DNA from: Spirosoma sp.
Lineage (GTDB): Bacteria > Bacteroidota > Bacteroidia > Cytophagales > Spirosomataceae
Reading direction: 5' to 3'
Length of the DNA: 6,443 nt
NCBI GenBank assembly: GCA_025351545.1
Contig: JANXVQ010000244.1
Span: forward strand, 1 to 6,443
How positions within the stretch are numbered: position 1 is the stretch's first letter; every line of letters begins with the position of its first letter. Made by a program: the position numbers and the translations under genes. Below are positions 1-5,863 of the stretch, piece by piece. The notes under the pieces are model-generated. The model worked only from the letters and a program-made list of their open reading frames with translations, searched no databases and was not told where the DNA came from.

Positions 1-1002
1 CCATTCTCACCCTTGTTCGGCAATATGCCCAAAACGCCCTTGTCGATGGAGTTTCAGATTACCCAGGAGTACACGGGTTTTGCTACACATTGGGTGTATG
101 AAGCGCCTATTTTTAAAGAATGTTTGGAGACAGATACGTACGTAAAAGGTAAAGGCTCACCATCCGGTGGGGCAACCGTAGCGAGCGTAGTAGACGGTAG
201 TTTACACAACTACGGATTAACGGCTATTGCGGGCGTGGCCAATACCGGGGCCGATCGAAACTGGACGGGAAACCCGATGGCACAAGCGAACTGGTACGCA
301 TTTGGCCGGTTGGCGTGGGACCATACCCTATCATCGGAGGCCATTGCTAATGAATGGGTCAAAATGACGCTCACGAGCGAGCCGAAAGCAGTCAAGACTA
401 TTACGGACTTGATGCTGAAGTCGCGGGATATTTATGTCAATTATAACACGCCATTAGGGTTGTCGCGTCCCTGGATGGGGGTTCACTTCGCCCCGGAACC
501 CTGGCAGGAAAAAAGCGCTCGTCCCGACTGGACCGCCATTTATTACCACCGCGCCGATTCAATTGGACTGGGCTTCGACCGGACCGCAACGGGTAGCAAC
601 GCATTAGCCCAATACAGCCCGGAAGTACAGCAAAAATGGAATAATCCAGAAACCTGTCCACTGCCGTATTTGCTCTGGTTTCATCATGTGCCGTGGACGA
701 AGAAACTAAGCACCGGGCATACGCTCTGGGATGAACTCTGTACCAGATTTTACACCGGGGCCGATTCTGTTGGCTGGATGCAGCAGCAATGGACGCAGGT
801 AAAACCAGCCGTTGATCCACAAATTTTTGCCGATGTAACGGGCCGGTTAATTACGCAGCACAAGGAAGCTATATGGTGGCGCGATGCCTGGGTTTTGTAT
901 TTTCAGACCTATTCCCGACAACCTATTCCGGCACCGTTCAAAAAACCGGAGCGAACCTTGGACGACGTTAAACGCATAGTCGATATTTATCAATTACGAT
1001 AG
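1..1002 (+). CDS. aguA: GH67 alpha-glucuronidase, C-terminal part (5' end outside the window)
   Basis: This is the C-terminal 333 codons of a family 67 glycoside hydrolase, which removes (4-O-methyl-)D-glucuronic acid from the non-reducing end of xylo-oligosaccharides made from glucuronoxylan. The frame is open from base 1 and begins PFSPLFGNMPKT, a conserved internal GH67 stretch, so the ATG at 25 or TTG at 13 is not the true start. The following EFQITQEY is the GH67 active-site segment; by alignment from memory, the Glu in TQEY (bases 67-69) matches one of the two carboxylates that activate the catalytic water. Its Asp partner and the acid Glu would lie upstream. Further family signatures are GLTAIAGVANTG, NWTGNPMAQANWYAFGRLAWD, the PLGL..PWMGVHF segment, IYYHRAD and LWFHHVPW. 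Full family members have about 700 residues, so roughly half is present. No signal peptide can be judged. The TAG stop shares its G with the GTG start of the next gene, which suggests translational coupling. Confidence 0.95.
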   Translation, partial: PFSPLFGNMPKTPLSMEFQITQEYTGFATHWVYEAPIFKECLETDTYVKGKGSPSGGATVASVVDGSLHNYGLTAIAGVANTGADRNWTGNPMAQANWYAFGRLAWDHTLSSEAIANEWVKMTLTSEPKAVKTITDLMLKSRDIYVNYNTPLGLSRPWMGVHFAPEPWQEKSARPDWTAIYYHRADSIGLGFDRTATGSNALAQYSPEVQQKWNNPETCPLPYLLWFHHVPWTKKLSTGHTLWDELCTRFYTGADSVGWMQQQWTQVKPAVDPQIFADVTGRLITQHKEAIWWRDAWVLYFQTYSRQPIPAPFKKPERTLDDVKRIVDIYQLR

Positions 1003-1805
1003 TGGAGCAAATACAAAATACACAGAATAATTCTCAATTGTCACCCAATCAACCTGTTTTTTCGCTCGACGGTAAACTCGCCCTTATTACAGGCGGAGGC
1101 AGCGGCATTGGCTTTGATATTGCCCGCTGTATGGTGCAGGCCGGCGCTACTATTGTTATAACCGGTCGGCGGGAACAACCGCTCATCGACGCTACCAAAG
1201 CGCTGGGAGAACGAGCCCATTATATGGTTAATGACGTGACTGCACGTGACTTACTGGACAATTTGGTCGAACGTATCGAAGCCACCCACGGGCCAATAGA
1301 TATTCTGGTCAATAACGCCGGGGTTAATATGAAAAAATCGGCTCTGGAAGTTACTGACGAAGATTTCGACCGGATTGTTTACACCAACCTGAACTCGGTC
1401 TTTAGCCTGACCCGCGCCTGTGCCCAGCGAATGATGGCTCGCGCCAGCGGCTCCATTATTATGATTTCGTCGATGGCGGCCTATTACGGACTGGATCGCG
1501 TAGTTGCTTATGCGGCTTCTAAATCGGCGGTGGAAGGGATGGTTAAAGTGCTGGCATCGGAGTTCTCCGGCAACGGCGTTCGGGTCAATGCCATTGCGCC
1601 GGGCTTCATCGAAACGGCCATGAGCAAGACGGCTATGGGTGGCGACCCCGACCGATTTGCCCGCGCTATGCGTCGGACGCCGATGGGCAAGTTTGGCCAG
1701 CCTGAAGACATTGGCTGGGCCGCTGTTTTTCTGGCTTCCAGCGCGGCTAAATACATTACCGGTGTTTCACTGCCGGTTGATGGAGGCAATTCGATTGGTT
1801 TTTAA
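1002..1805 (+). CDS. SDR-family oxidoreductase, probably in glucuronate/hexuronate catabolism
   Basis: A 267-residue classical short-chain dehydrogenase/reductase, cytosolic, single Rossmann fold. Visible motifs: cofactor loop TGGGSGIG (30-37); GRR after the second strand (55-57), which favours NADP(H); Asp78 in the adenine-binding NDV; NNAG (104-107); catalytic Ser157, Tyr170 and Lys174 (YAASK); the PG motif (200-201); and a C-terminal TGVSLPVDGG. Length is normal. GTG at 1002 is chosen because there is no in-frame ATG between the stop at 969-971 and the Rossmann loop; TTG at 1038 is an alternative and the first 20 residues look poorly ordered. The one-base overlap with the GH67 gene implies co-transcription. 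By overall look it resembles gluconate 5-dehydrogenase, 2-deoxygluconate dehydrogenase (KduD) and the Bacillus-type D-mannonate oxidoreductase. Beside an alpha-glucuronidase, reduction of fructuronate to mannonate is the most attractive role, but SDR substrate cannot be read from sequence. The family call is secure, the substrate is inference. Confidence 0.93.
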   Translation: MEQIQNTQNNSQLSPNQPVFSLDGKLALITGGGSGIGFDIARCMVQAGATIVITGRREQPLIDATKALGERAHYMVNDVTARDLLDNLVERIEATHGPIDILVNNAGVNMKKSALEVTDEDFDRIVYTNLNSVFSLTRACAQRMMARASGSIIMISSMAAYYGLDRVVAYAASKSAVEGMVKVLASEFSGNGVRVNAIAPGFIETAMSKTAMGGDPDRFARAMRRTPMGKFGQPEDIGWAAVFLASSAAKYITGVSLPVDGGNSIGF

Positions 1806-1816
1806 ACGAGAAGCCC

Positions 1817-1841
1817 AAGGAGGCATATTATGAAGTTGTGA
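1817..1841 (+). other. Strong Shine-Dalgarno plus three-codon mini-ORF (Met-Lys-Leu-stop)
   Basis: Eleven bases after the SDR stop is AAGGAGG (1817-1823), a full anti-16S match, then a six-base spacer and ATG AAG TTG TGA (1830-1841). The spacing is ideal for initiation, but the frame closes after three codons. The next real gene also begins Met-Lys-Leu (at 1943) yet has no such ribosome site. It could be a chance match, a leader mini-ORF, or the remains of an earlier start. Function unproven. Confidence 0.35.
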
Positions 1842-1898
1842 AGTTTTGAGTTAACGTTTCGTTCATAAGTCAGGCTACACTTATTTTGAGCCTTACTT

Positions 1899-1934
1899 AG
1901 CCAGGCGATGTTTCTTATTAGCGAAACACTGGCT
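1899..1934 (+). promoter_or_regulatory. Two-part hairpin directly upstream of the phosphatase-like gene
   Basis: AGCCAG (1899-1904) pairs perfectly with CTGGCT (1929-1934), and inside it TGTTTC (1909-1914) pairs with GAAACA (1923-1928) around an eight-base loop, with GCGA (1905-1908) left as a one-sided bulge. That gives twelve base pairs. A T-rich run (TTTATTCTT) follows and the next ATG is at 1943, so the structure ends eight bases before the start codon. It could be a terminator or attenuator for the SDR transcript, or a structure that limits ribosome access to the next gene. No folding energy was computed. Confidence 0.45.
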
Positions 1935-1942
1935 TTATTCTT

Positions 1943-3184
1943 ATGAAACTGACATCTGCCGTACAACTGATTATTGGCTTCTTTCTGCTTTTTGCTCAAT
2001 CCGGTTGGGGTCAGAGTAAACCTAAAAAGGCTTTATTCGTGATTGTCGATGGCATTCCCGCCGATGTTATTGAAAAACAGCACACACCAAACCTGGACGC
2101 TATCGCCAAAGAAGGTGGCTACGCACGAGCGTATGTTGGCGGGCAAAAGAGCACGTATTCCCAAACCCCAACCATTTCGGCTGTGGGCTATAATAGCCTG
2201 CTTACCGGCACCTGGGTAAACAAGCATAACGTTTGGGACAACAGTATAAAAGCCCCAAACTATGCATACTGGACACTATTTCGGTTTTTGGAAAGCCAGT
2301 ATCCTCATAAAAAAAGTGCCGTATTTTCGACTTGGCTCGACAATCGAACCAAGCTGATCGGCGAAGATTTGCCGCAGACAGGACACCTCAGAATAGATTA
2401 TTCGTTCGACGGTCTTGAGCGGGATACTCTGCTTTTTCCGCACGACAAAGAATCTGAATACATCCACCAGATCGACGAGAAAGTGGTCGATGAGGCTGCC
2501 CACTATATTTACGATGAAAGCCCGGATTTGTCGTGGGTTTACCTGGAATTTACCGATGATATGGGGCATAAATACGGCGACAGTGAGCAATTTTATAACG
2601 CCGTTCGGGTAATGGATGCGCAGATAGGGCGCTTGTGGGAAGCTATTCAATACCGTCAGAAAACTTTCGGCGAAGATTGGCAACTGTTCATTACCACCGA
2701 CCACGGCCGGAGCGCCGATACGGGTAAAAATCACGGCGGGCAGTCGGACCGGGAGCGGACTACCTGGATCGTGACCAATGCAAAAGACCTGAACAGTCAA
2801 TTTAAAAAGAACAGTCCTGCCATTGTAGACATCATGCCTACGCTGGCTCGCCATCTGCAATTGACTATTCCCAAAGAACAAAAATTTGAACTTGACGGCG
2901 TTCCGCTGACGGGGAAACTGTCTATTATTGAGCCGGTTGTCAAAAAGGAAGGAAAGAAAATCACGCTCAACTGGAAAGCTGTTGAGCCGCAGGGCAATGT
3001 GAAAATCTGGGTTTCAACAACCAATCATTTCGAAGAAGGAAAGCGGGACGACTATATATTACTTGCTGAAGTTCCCGCAAAAACAGAAGCCGCCACCATT
3101 GATGTATCGGCCTTACCGGGTGGTTTTTTCAAAATTGTATTGGAAGCGCGGCATAATCACCTCTCCCGCTGGATTATCGAATAA
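1943..3184 (+). CDS. Secreted alkaline-phosphatase-superfamily hydrolase (phosphodiesterase/nucleotide pyrophosphatase-like)
   Basis: A 413-residue exported metal-dependent hydrolase. Residues 1-24 form a Sec signal peptide (Lys2, hydrophobic core, probable cut near GWGQ/S). The core (about 28-325) carries the two-metal site of the superfamily: Asp36 in VIVDG; the nucleophile loop [15 protein letters not shown] (75-89), where Ser79 sits ten residues before the final Gly as the nucleophile does in PafA and NPP enzymes, with Thr77 an alternative; Asp205 and His209 in DDMGH; Asp253-His254 in TTDHG; and His264 in KNHGG. The [12 protein letters not shown] stretch (294-304) is also typical. Residues 330-413 are beta-rich and look like a fibronectin-III or Ig-type tail. 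The family hydrolyses phosphate mono- or diesters, including nucleotides; which one is not decidable here. ATG 1943 is chosen because it gives a proper signal peptide; there is no Shine-Dalgarno, as is usual in Bacteroidota. It is 137 bases from the SDR and convergent with the gene at 3276. Confidence 0.88.
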   Translation: MKLTSAVQLIIGFFLLFAQSGWGQSKPKKALFVIVDGIPADVIEKQHTPNLDAIAKEGGYARAYVGGQKSTYSQTPTISAVGYNSLLTGTWVNKHNVWDNSIKAPNYAYWTLFRFLESQYPHKKSAVFSTWLDNRTKLIGEDLPQTGHLRIDYSFDGLERDTLLFPHDKESEYIHQIDEKVVDEAAHYIYDESPDLSWVYLEFTDDMGHKYGDSEQFYNAVRVMDAQIGRLWEAIQYRQKTFGEDWQLFITTDHGRSADTGKNHGGQSDRERTTWIVTNAKDLNSQFKKNSPAIVDIMPTLARHLQLTIPKEQKFELDGVPLTGKLSIIEPVVKKEGKKITLNWKAVEPQGNVKIWVSTTNHFEEGKRDDYILLAEVPAKTEAATIDVSALPGGFFKIVLEARHNHLSRWIIE

Positions 3185-3275
3185 TGAAGTAGCGAAGTCC
3201 GGTACATCCAGCGGCTGCCACACTACCAAATTTACTAACTGAAGGGTGGTAGGGAGTTCCGTTTAAGTTACGATT

Positions 3276-3578
3276 TCAGGGGAGTTTCTCCCGCAGGTAC
3301 TGCATGATAGCTTCCTGGCCAGCTTTTAGATCCTCGTATTGACGTTGCGTAGAAATTGTCAATTCGGCTACTCCTTTTGCTACTATATCTACTTTTTGTA
3401 CTGTTATGTCTAATTTGTGTGCTGTTATATCTGCTTTTTGATCCGCACGGGTAGCTATTTCTAGAATCCGTCCTTGCCCCTCAACAAGCTTTCCCTGCCC
3501 CTCAATAAGACGGTCAATTTTTTGAAGCGAATCAGCCATTAATGGCTCCATTTGATCAAGTCTGCGTTCTGGTGTCAT
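3276..3578 (-). CDS. Small heptad-repeat coiled-coil protein of unknown function
   Basis: A 100-residue protein without signal peptide or membrane segment, so probably cytosolic. I do not recognise a named family; it resembles the short, variable coiled-coil hypothetical proteins common in Bacteroidota and cyanobacteria. From residue 24 to 72 it can be written as seven consecutive seven-residue units: LIEGQGK, LVEGQGR, ILEIATR, ADQKADI, TAHKLDI, TVQKVDI, VAKGVAE, with an aliphatic residue in matching places in most units. This predicts one long helix that dimerises or trimerises, possibly extending to YEDLKAGQEAIMQYL near the C-terminus. No catalytic motif is visible. ATG at 3576-3578 has no Shine-Dalgarno; Met10 and Met14 are alternative starts. 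It lies alone between a convergent gene and DUF2147, which is on the same strand 100 bases upstream, so co-transcription is possible but not obvious. The coherent heptad pattern makes it a real gene rather than a chance ORF. Confidence 0.75.
   Translation of the reverse strand: MTPERRLDQMEPLMADSLQKIDRLIEGQGKLVEGQGRILEIATRADQKADITAHKLDITVQKVDIVAKGVAELTISTQRQYEDLKAGQEAIMQYLREKLP
3379..3509 (-). repeat. 21-bp tandem units encoding the heptads of the coiled-coil gene
   Basis: Three adjacent 21-bp units (3379-3399, 3400-3420, 3421-3441) are clearly related at DNA level, sharing a core like CTGTTATATCT followed by a T-rich stretch. A second pair, 3472-3488 and 3493-3509, shares TGCCCCTCAA and is also offset by 21 bp. 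These encode the KxDI-type and EGQG-type heptads. Unit identity is imperfect, so this is a diverged array created by in-frame duplication. Confidence 0.7.
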
Positions 3579-3619
3579 GGAGCGAATGTCGTAATTAAAA
3601 TTGTATTATCAGGTACATA

Positions 3620-3646
3620 ATTGGCGAAAAACTTAAATAAGCCAAT
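3620..3646. repeat. Short inverted repeat between DUF2147 and the coiled-coil gene
   Basis: ATTGGC (3620-3625) and GCCAAT (3641-3646) are perfect inverted copies separated by 15 A/T-rich bases that contain a small inner palindrome, CTTAAATAAG (3632-3641), whose last base is shared with the right arm. It lies downstream of DUF2147 and upstream of the coiled-coil gene on the minus strand. No T-run follows the stem on the minus strand, so it is not a standard terminator; an operator is possible. Six-base arms can arise by chance. Confidence 0.3.
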
Positions 3647-3678
3647 GTGAAAAATTCCTGCTGGACTGTCGAATATCG

Positions 3679-4134
3679 CTACTTAACCCGCGTCCAGGTC
3701 TTGGTTTTGCCCAGGAAACTAATGCCCATTACATAGCCTCGCAAGTTAATTGAGTTGGCATCTTTTAGGGATACTTCACAACTATAGGTCTTACCATCTT
3801 CGGGGTTATAAATTTCCCCATCGCCCCACATATTGTTGCCCTTATACGTCAAGTTAGTCACCAGGGCTACATTCATAAGTGGGCGGCTACGGAGCTTTTC
3901 ATCGGGGTTTTCTTTGTCAAGTTTGGGCTTGTTTGTATCCGGATCATTAGGCTCCATCATCCAGACAAGTTTCCCGAAATACTTAGCTCCCTGTTTATAA
4001 ATCTGAACCTGATTTCTCTTTTTGGAACTGAGCCATTTGCCCACTATTACATCGGGGTCGTCGGCTTTGGACACTAATGCGGTGAGTGAAAGGCAAACGA
4101 CTAGAAGCAGTATGGTCAGGCGAAACGCGTTCAT
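3679..4134 (-). CDS. Secreted DUF2147 family protein
   Basis: A 151-residue exported protein. Residues 1-24 are a Sec signal peptide (Arg5, hydrophobic 6-20, cut after VSKA/DDP). The mature part is a single DUF2147 domain: VGKWLS (31-36), VQIYKQGAKYFGKLVWM (43-59), a polar DPDTNKPKLDKENPDEKLRSRPL insert (64-86), the WGDGEIYNPEDGKTY segment (103-117), and LRGYVMGISFLGKTKTWTRV (131-150). These match the family pattern of a small lipocalin-like beta barrel; length is normal for the family. Biochemical role is unknown in the family, so none is given here. Cys14 lies in the signal peptide without a proper lipobox, so it is probably not a lipoprotein. ATG at 4132-4134 gives the signal peptide and has no Shine-Dalgarno. 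It is transcribed divergently from the TolB-like gene across 198 bases. Confidence 0.9.
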   Translation of the reverse strand: MNAFRLTILLLVVCLSLTALVSKADDPDVIVGKWLSSKKRNQVQIYKQGAKYFGKLVWMMEPNDPDTNKPKLDKENPDEKLRSRPLMNVALVTNLTYKGNNMWGDGEIYNPEDGKTYSCEVSLKDANSINLRGYVMGISFLGKTKTWTRVK

Positions 4135-4152
4135 AAGTGAGTTTTTAGTATA

Positions 4153-4160
4153 TAAACGTA
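4153..4160 (-). promoter_or_regulatory. Weak candidate -7 element for the DUF2147 gene
   Basis: On the minus strand this reads TACGTTTA, matching five of six fixed positions of the Bacteroidota -7 box TAnnTTTG. It would place the transcript start roughly a dozen bases before the DUF2147 ATG. No TTTG is seen at the expected -33 distance, so the call is weak. Confidence 0.25.
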
Positions 4161-4280
4161 ATAGCGGGTTAATTGTCGATTCTGGATATGAATTTATTTA
4201 TAGAGAATACAGCATCTTCGGTGTTTTTGATGATGCCTCCCTATCCTGGTATATGAAGTAAAGTTTGCCCAATGATCTCT

Positions 4281-4311
4281 TTTGACTGCGTTGTCTTTCA
4301 AATTAGTTATT
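4281..4311 (+). promoter_or_regulatory. Weak candidate Bacteroidota-type promoter for the TolB-like gene
   Basis: TTTG at 4281-4284 is followed after 19 bases by TAGTTATT (4304-4311), four of six fixed positions of TAnnTTTG. This would give a leader of about 15-20 bases before the ATG at 4333. An equally weak alternative is TTTG 4264-4267 with TGTCTTTC 4292-4299. Only position and spacing support it. Confidence 0.25.
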
Positions 4312-4332
4312 ATCACTAAATAAGTAAAACGA

Positions 4333-5859
4333 ATGAAGTTTTTACTAAGCCTAAGCCTCCTGATTACATTAAGCCACTTCGGATTTTCGCAGAAAAAGCC
4401 AGTCGGGGTCTTTGACGGCCAAACTGATATTGGTTCGGTACTGCATTCTGGCGCGACTACATACAAGGCCGCTACTCAGACGTATGAAATAAGCGGCTCG
4501 GGTACGAATATTTGGGCAAAACAGGACGAATTTCACTTTGTCTGGAAGCGTATCAAGGGCGATTTTATTGTGTACGTCCGGGCGAATTTTGTCGGCAAAG
4601 GTGTTGACCCGCACCGGAAAATCGGGTGGATGGCCAGAGCCAGTCTGGACGCTGCTGCTCCGCACATTAGTGCCGCCGTGCATGGCGATGGTCTTACCTC
4701 TCTTCAGTTTCGGCGAATTGCTGGGGGAGAAACTGAAGAAAACCGCGCTACGATTACGCATGCCGATGTTATCCAGTTAGAGCGACGCGGCAATACGTTC
4801 ACCATGCGGGCTGCCAAATTTGGCGAACCATTCCAAACGCGGGAGGTGGCTGGTGTTCCCCTGGGCGAAGACCTTTATGTTGGGCTGTTTATCAGCGCAC
4901 ATAATAAGGATGTTGTTGAGAAGGCAACCTGCGAAGATATTCGGATTAGCGTGCCCGTGAGCCCCGACGAAAAACCCGGTCAGATGAAGCTGGCCAGTCG
5001 TCTGGAGTTATTGGACGTGACTACCGGCAAGCGCAGTACAATTCATACGGCTCCTAATTCTATTCAGGCTCCGAACTGGACAAAAGATGGTAAGATGCTG
5101 GTTTACAATGGTAATGGCCTGATTTATTCCCTCAACATAGCCAGTCGTCAGGAGAAAGTACTCAATACTGGCGATATCAAAAGCAATAATAACGACCATG
5201 TGCTGTCTTTCGATGGTAAAATGGTTGGTCTTAGTAGCCAGGTGAGCGAACTGGGCGGGTCAATTATTTATACAGTTCCTGTGGGTGGAGGCACGCCTAA
5301 ACAGATTACGCCCAAAGGCCCGTCGTACTTGCACGGCTGGTCGCCTGATGGTAAAGATTTGGTATTCTGTGGCTCGCGCAACAACGAATATGATGTTTAC
5401 AAAGTGCCGGCTGGCGGTGGCCCCGAAATTCGCCTGACGGATACCAAAGGGCTGGATGATGGCCCCGAATATACGCCCGATGGAAAGTATATTTATTTTA
5501 ATTCCAACCGGACTGGTACGATGCAGATCTGGCGAATGAAACCCGACGGGAGCCAGCAGGAAGCCGTTACCGATGGGGAGTTTCACGACTGGTTTGCCCA
5601 TATTTCGCCCGACGGTAAGTGGATGGTTTTTCTGTCGTTTCTGAAAGACGAAGTAACGGCGGGCGATCATCCGGCATACAAGCACGTTTACCTGCGAATG
5701 ATGCCCATTGCGGGCGGAAAACCTAAAGTGATCGCGTACATCTACGGTGGTCAGGGCACCATAAACACACCTTCATGGTCGCCAGATGGCAAGCATGTCG
5801 CGTTTGTGAGTAATACTGACGTGAGCGTAATTAGTCCGGCGGATATTGCTGGTAAGTGA
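4333..5859 (+). CDS. Secreted two-domain protein: N-terminal lectin-like beta-sandwich plus TolB-like (PD40) six-blade propeller
   Basis: A 508-residue exported protein. Residues 1-19 are a signal peptide (Lys2, hydrophobic core, cut near GFS/QKK). Residues about 22-207 form a beta-rich domain that looks like the DUF1349/concanavalin-type sandwich: YEISGSGTNIW, FVWKRIKGDFIVYVRANF, IGWMARASLD, QFRRIAGG, IQLERRGNTFTMRAA, LYVGLFISAHN and ATCEDIRI. Residues 220-508 carry six propeller repeats: WTKDGKMLVY (249-258), SFDGKMV (292-298), WSPDGKDLVF (336-345), YTPDGKYIYF (380-389), ISPDGKWMVF (424-433) and WSPDGKHVAF (482-491), with GGG-type turns between blades. Such proteins are often labelled 'TolB' or 'biopolymer transporter TolR', but nothing here links it to the Tol-Pal motor: the gene stands alone and has no Pal or TolR neighbour. 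A periplasmic or surface binding role (glycan or protein) is inference. ATG 4333 has no Shine-Dalgarno and is supported by the signal peptide. Its stop is four bases from the stop of the convergent gene. Confidence 0.88.
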   Translation: MKFLLSLSLLITLSHFGFSQKKPVGVFDGQTDIGSVLHSGATTYKAATQTYEISGSGTNIWAKQDEFHFVWKRIKGDFIVYVRANFVGKGVDPHRKIGWMARASLDAAAPHISAAVHGDGLTSLQFRRIAGGETEENRATITHADVIQLERRGNTFTMRAAKFGEPFQTREVAGVPLGEDLYVGLFISAHNKDVVEKATCEDIRISVPVSPDEKPGQMKLASRLELLDVTTGKRSTIHTAPNSIQAPNWTKDGKMLVYNGNGLIYSLNIASRQEKVLNTGDIKSNNNDHVLSFDGKMVGLSSQVSELGGSIIYTVPVGGGTPKQITPKGPSYLHGWSPDGKDLVFCGSRNNEYDVYKVPAGGGPEIRLTDTKGLDDGPEYTPDGKYIYFNSNRTGTMQIWRMKPDGSQQEAVTDGEFHDWFAHISPDGKWMVFLSFLKDEVTAGDHPAYKHVYLRMMPIAGGKPKVIAYIYGGQGTINTPSWSPDGKHVAFVSNTDVSVISPADIAGK

Positions 5860-5863
5860 GCGA

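Noticed and set aside
13..27. TTG at 13 or ATG at 25 as the start of the alpha-glucuronidase
   Set aside because: The frame is open to base 1 and the residues before them (PFSP) belong to the conserved GH67 core, so the gene is cut by the window edge.
2276..2881. 201-codon open frame on the minus strand
   Set aside because: It lies wholly inside the phosphatase-like gene, which has a signal peptide and all metal-site motifs; the antisense product shows no domain.
3225..3254. CTACCA...TGGTAG hairpin between the convergent genes, considered as a terminator
   Set aside because: The arms are only six bases with an 18-base loop and no T-run follows on either strand.
1860..4138. CGTTCATAAGT occurring at 1860-1870 and 4128-4138, with a shorter copy near 3872
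   Set aside because: Eleven-base repeats are expected by chance in a window of this size, and one copy is partly coding.
4022..4261. 79-codon plus-strand frame covering the DUF2147 start and much of the divergent gap
   Set aside because: Its first half is antisense to the DUF2147 signal peptide and the translation has no recognisable pattern; the gap is better read as regulatory DNA.
4194..4761. Two minus-strand frames overlapping the start of the TolB-like gene
   Set aside because: Both are antisense to a well-supported signal peptide and beta-sandwich domain and have no protein features of their own.
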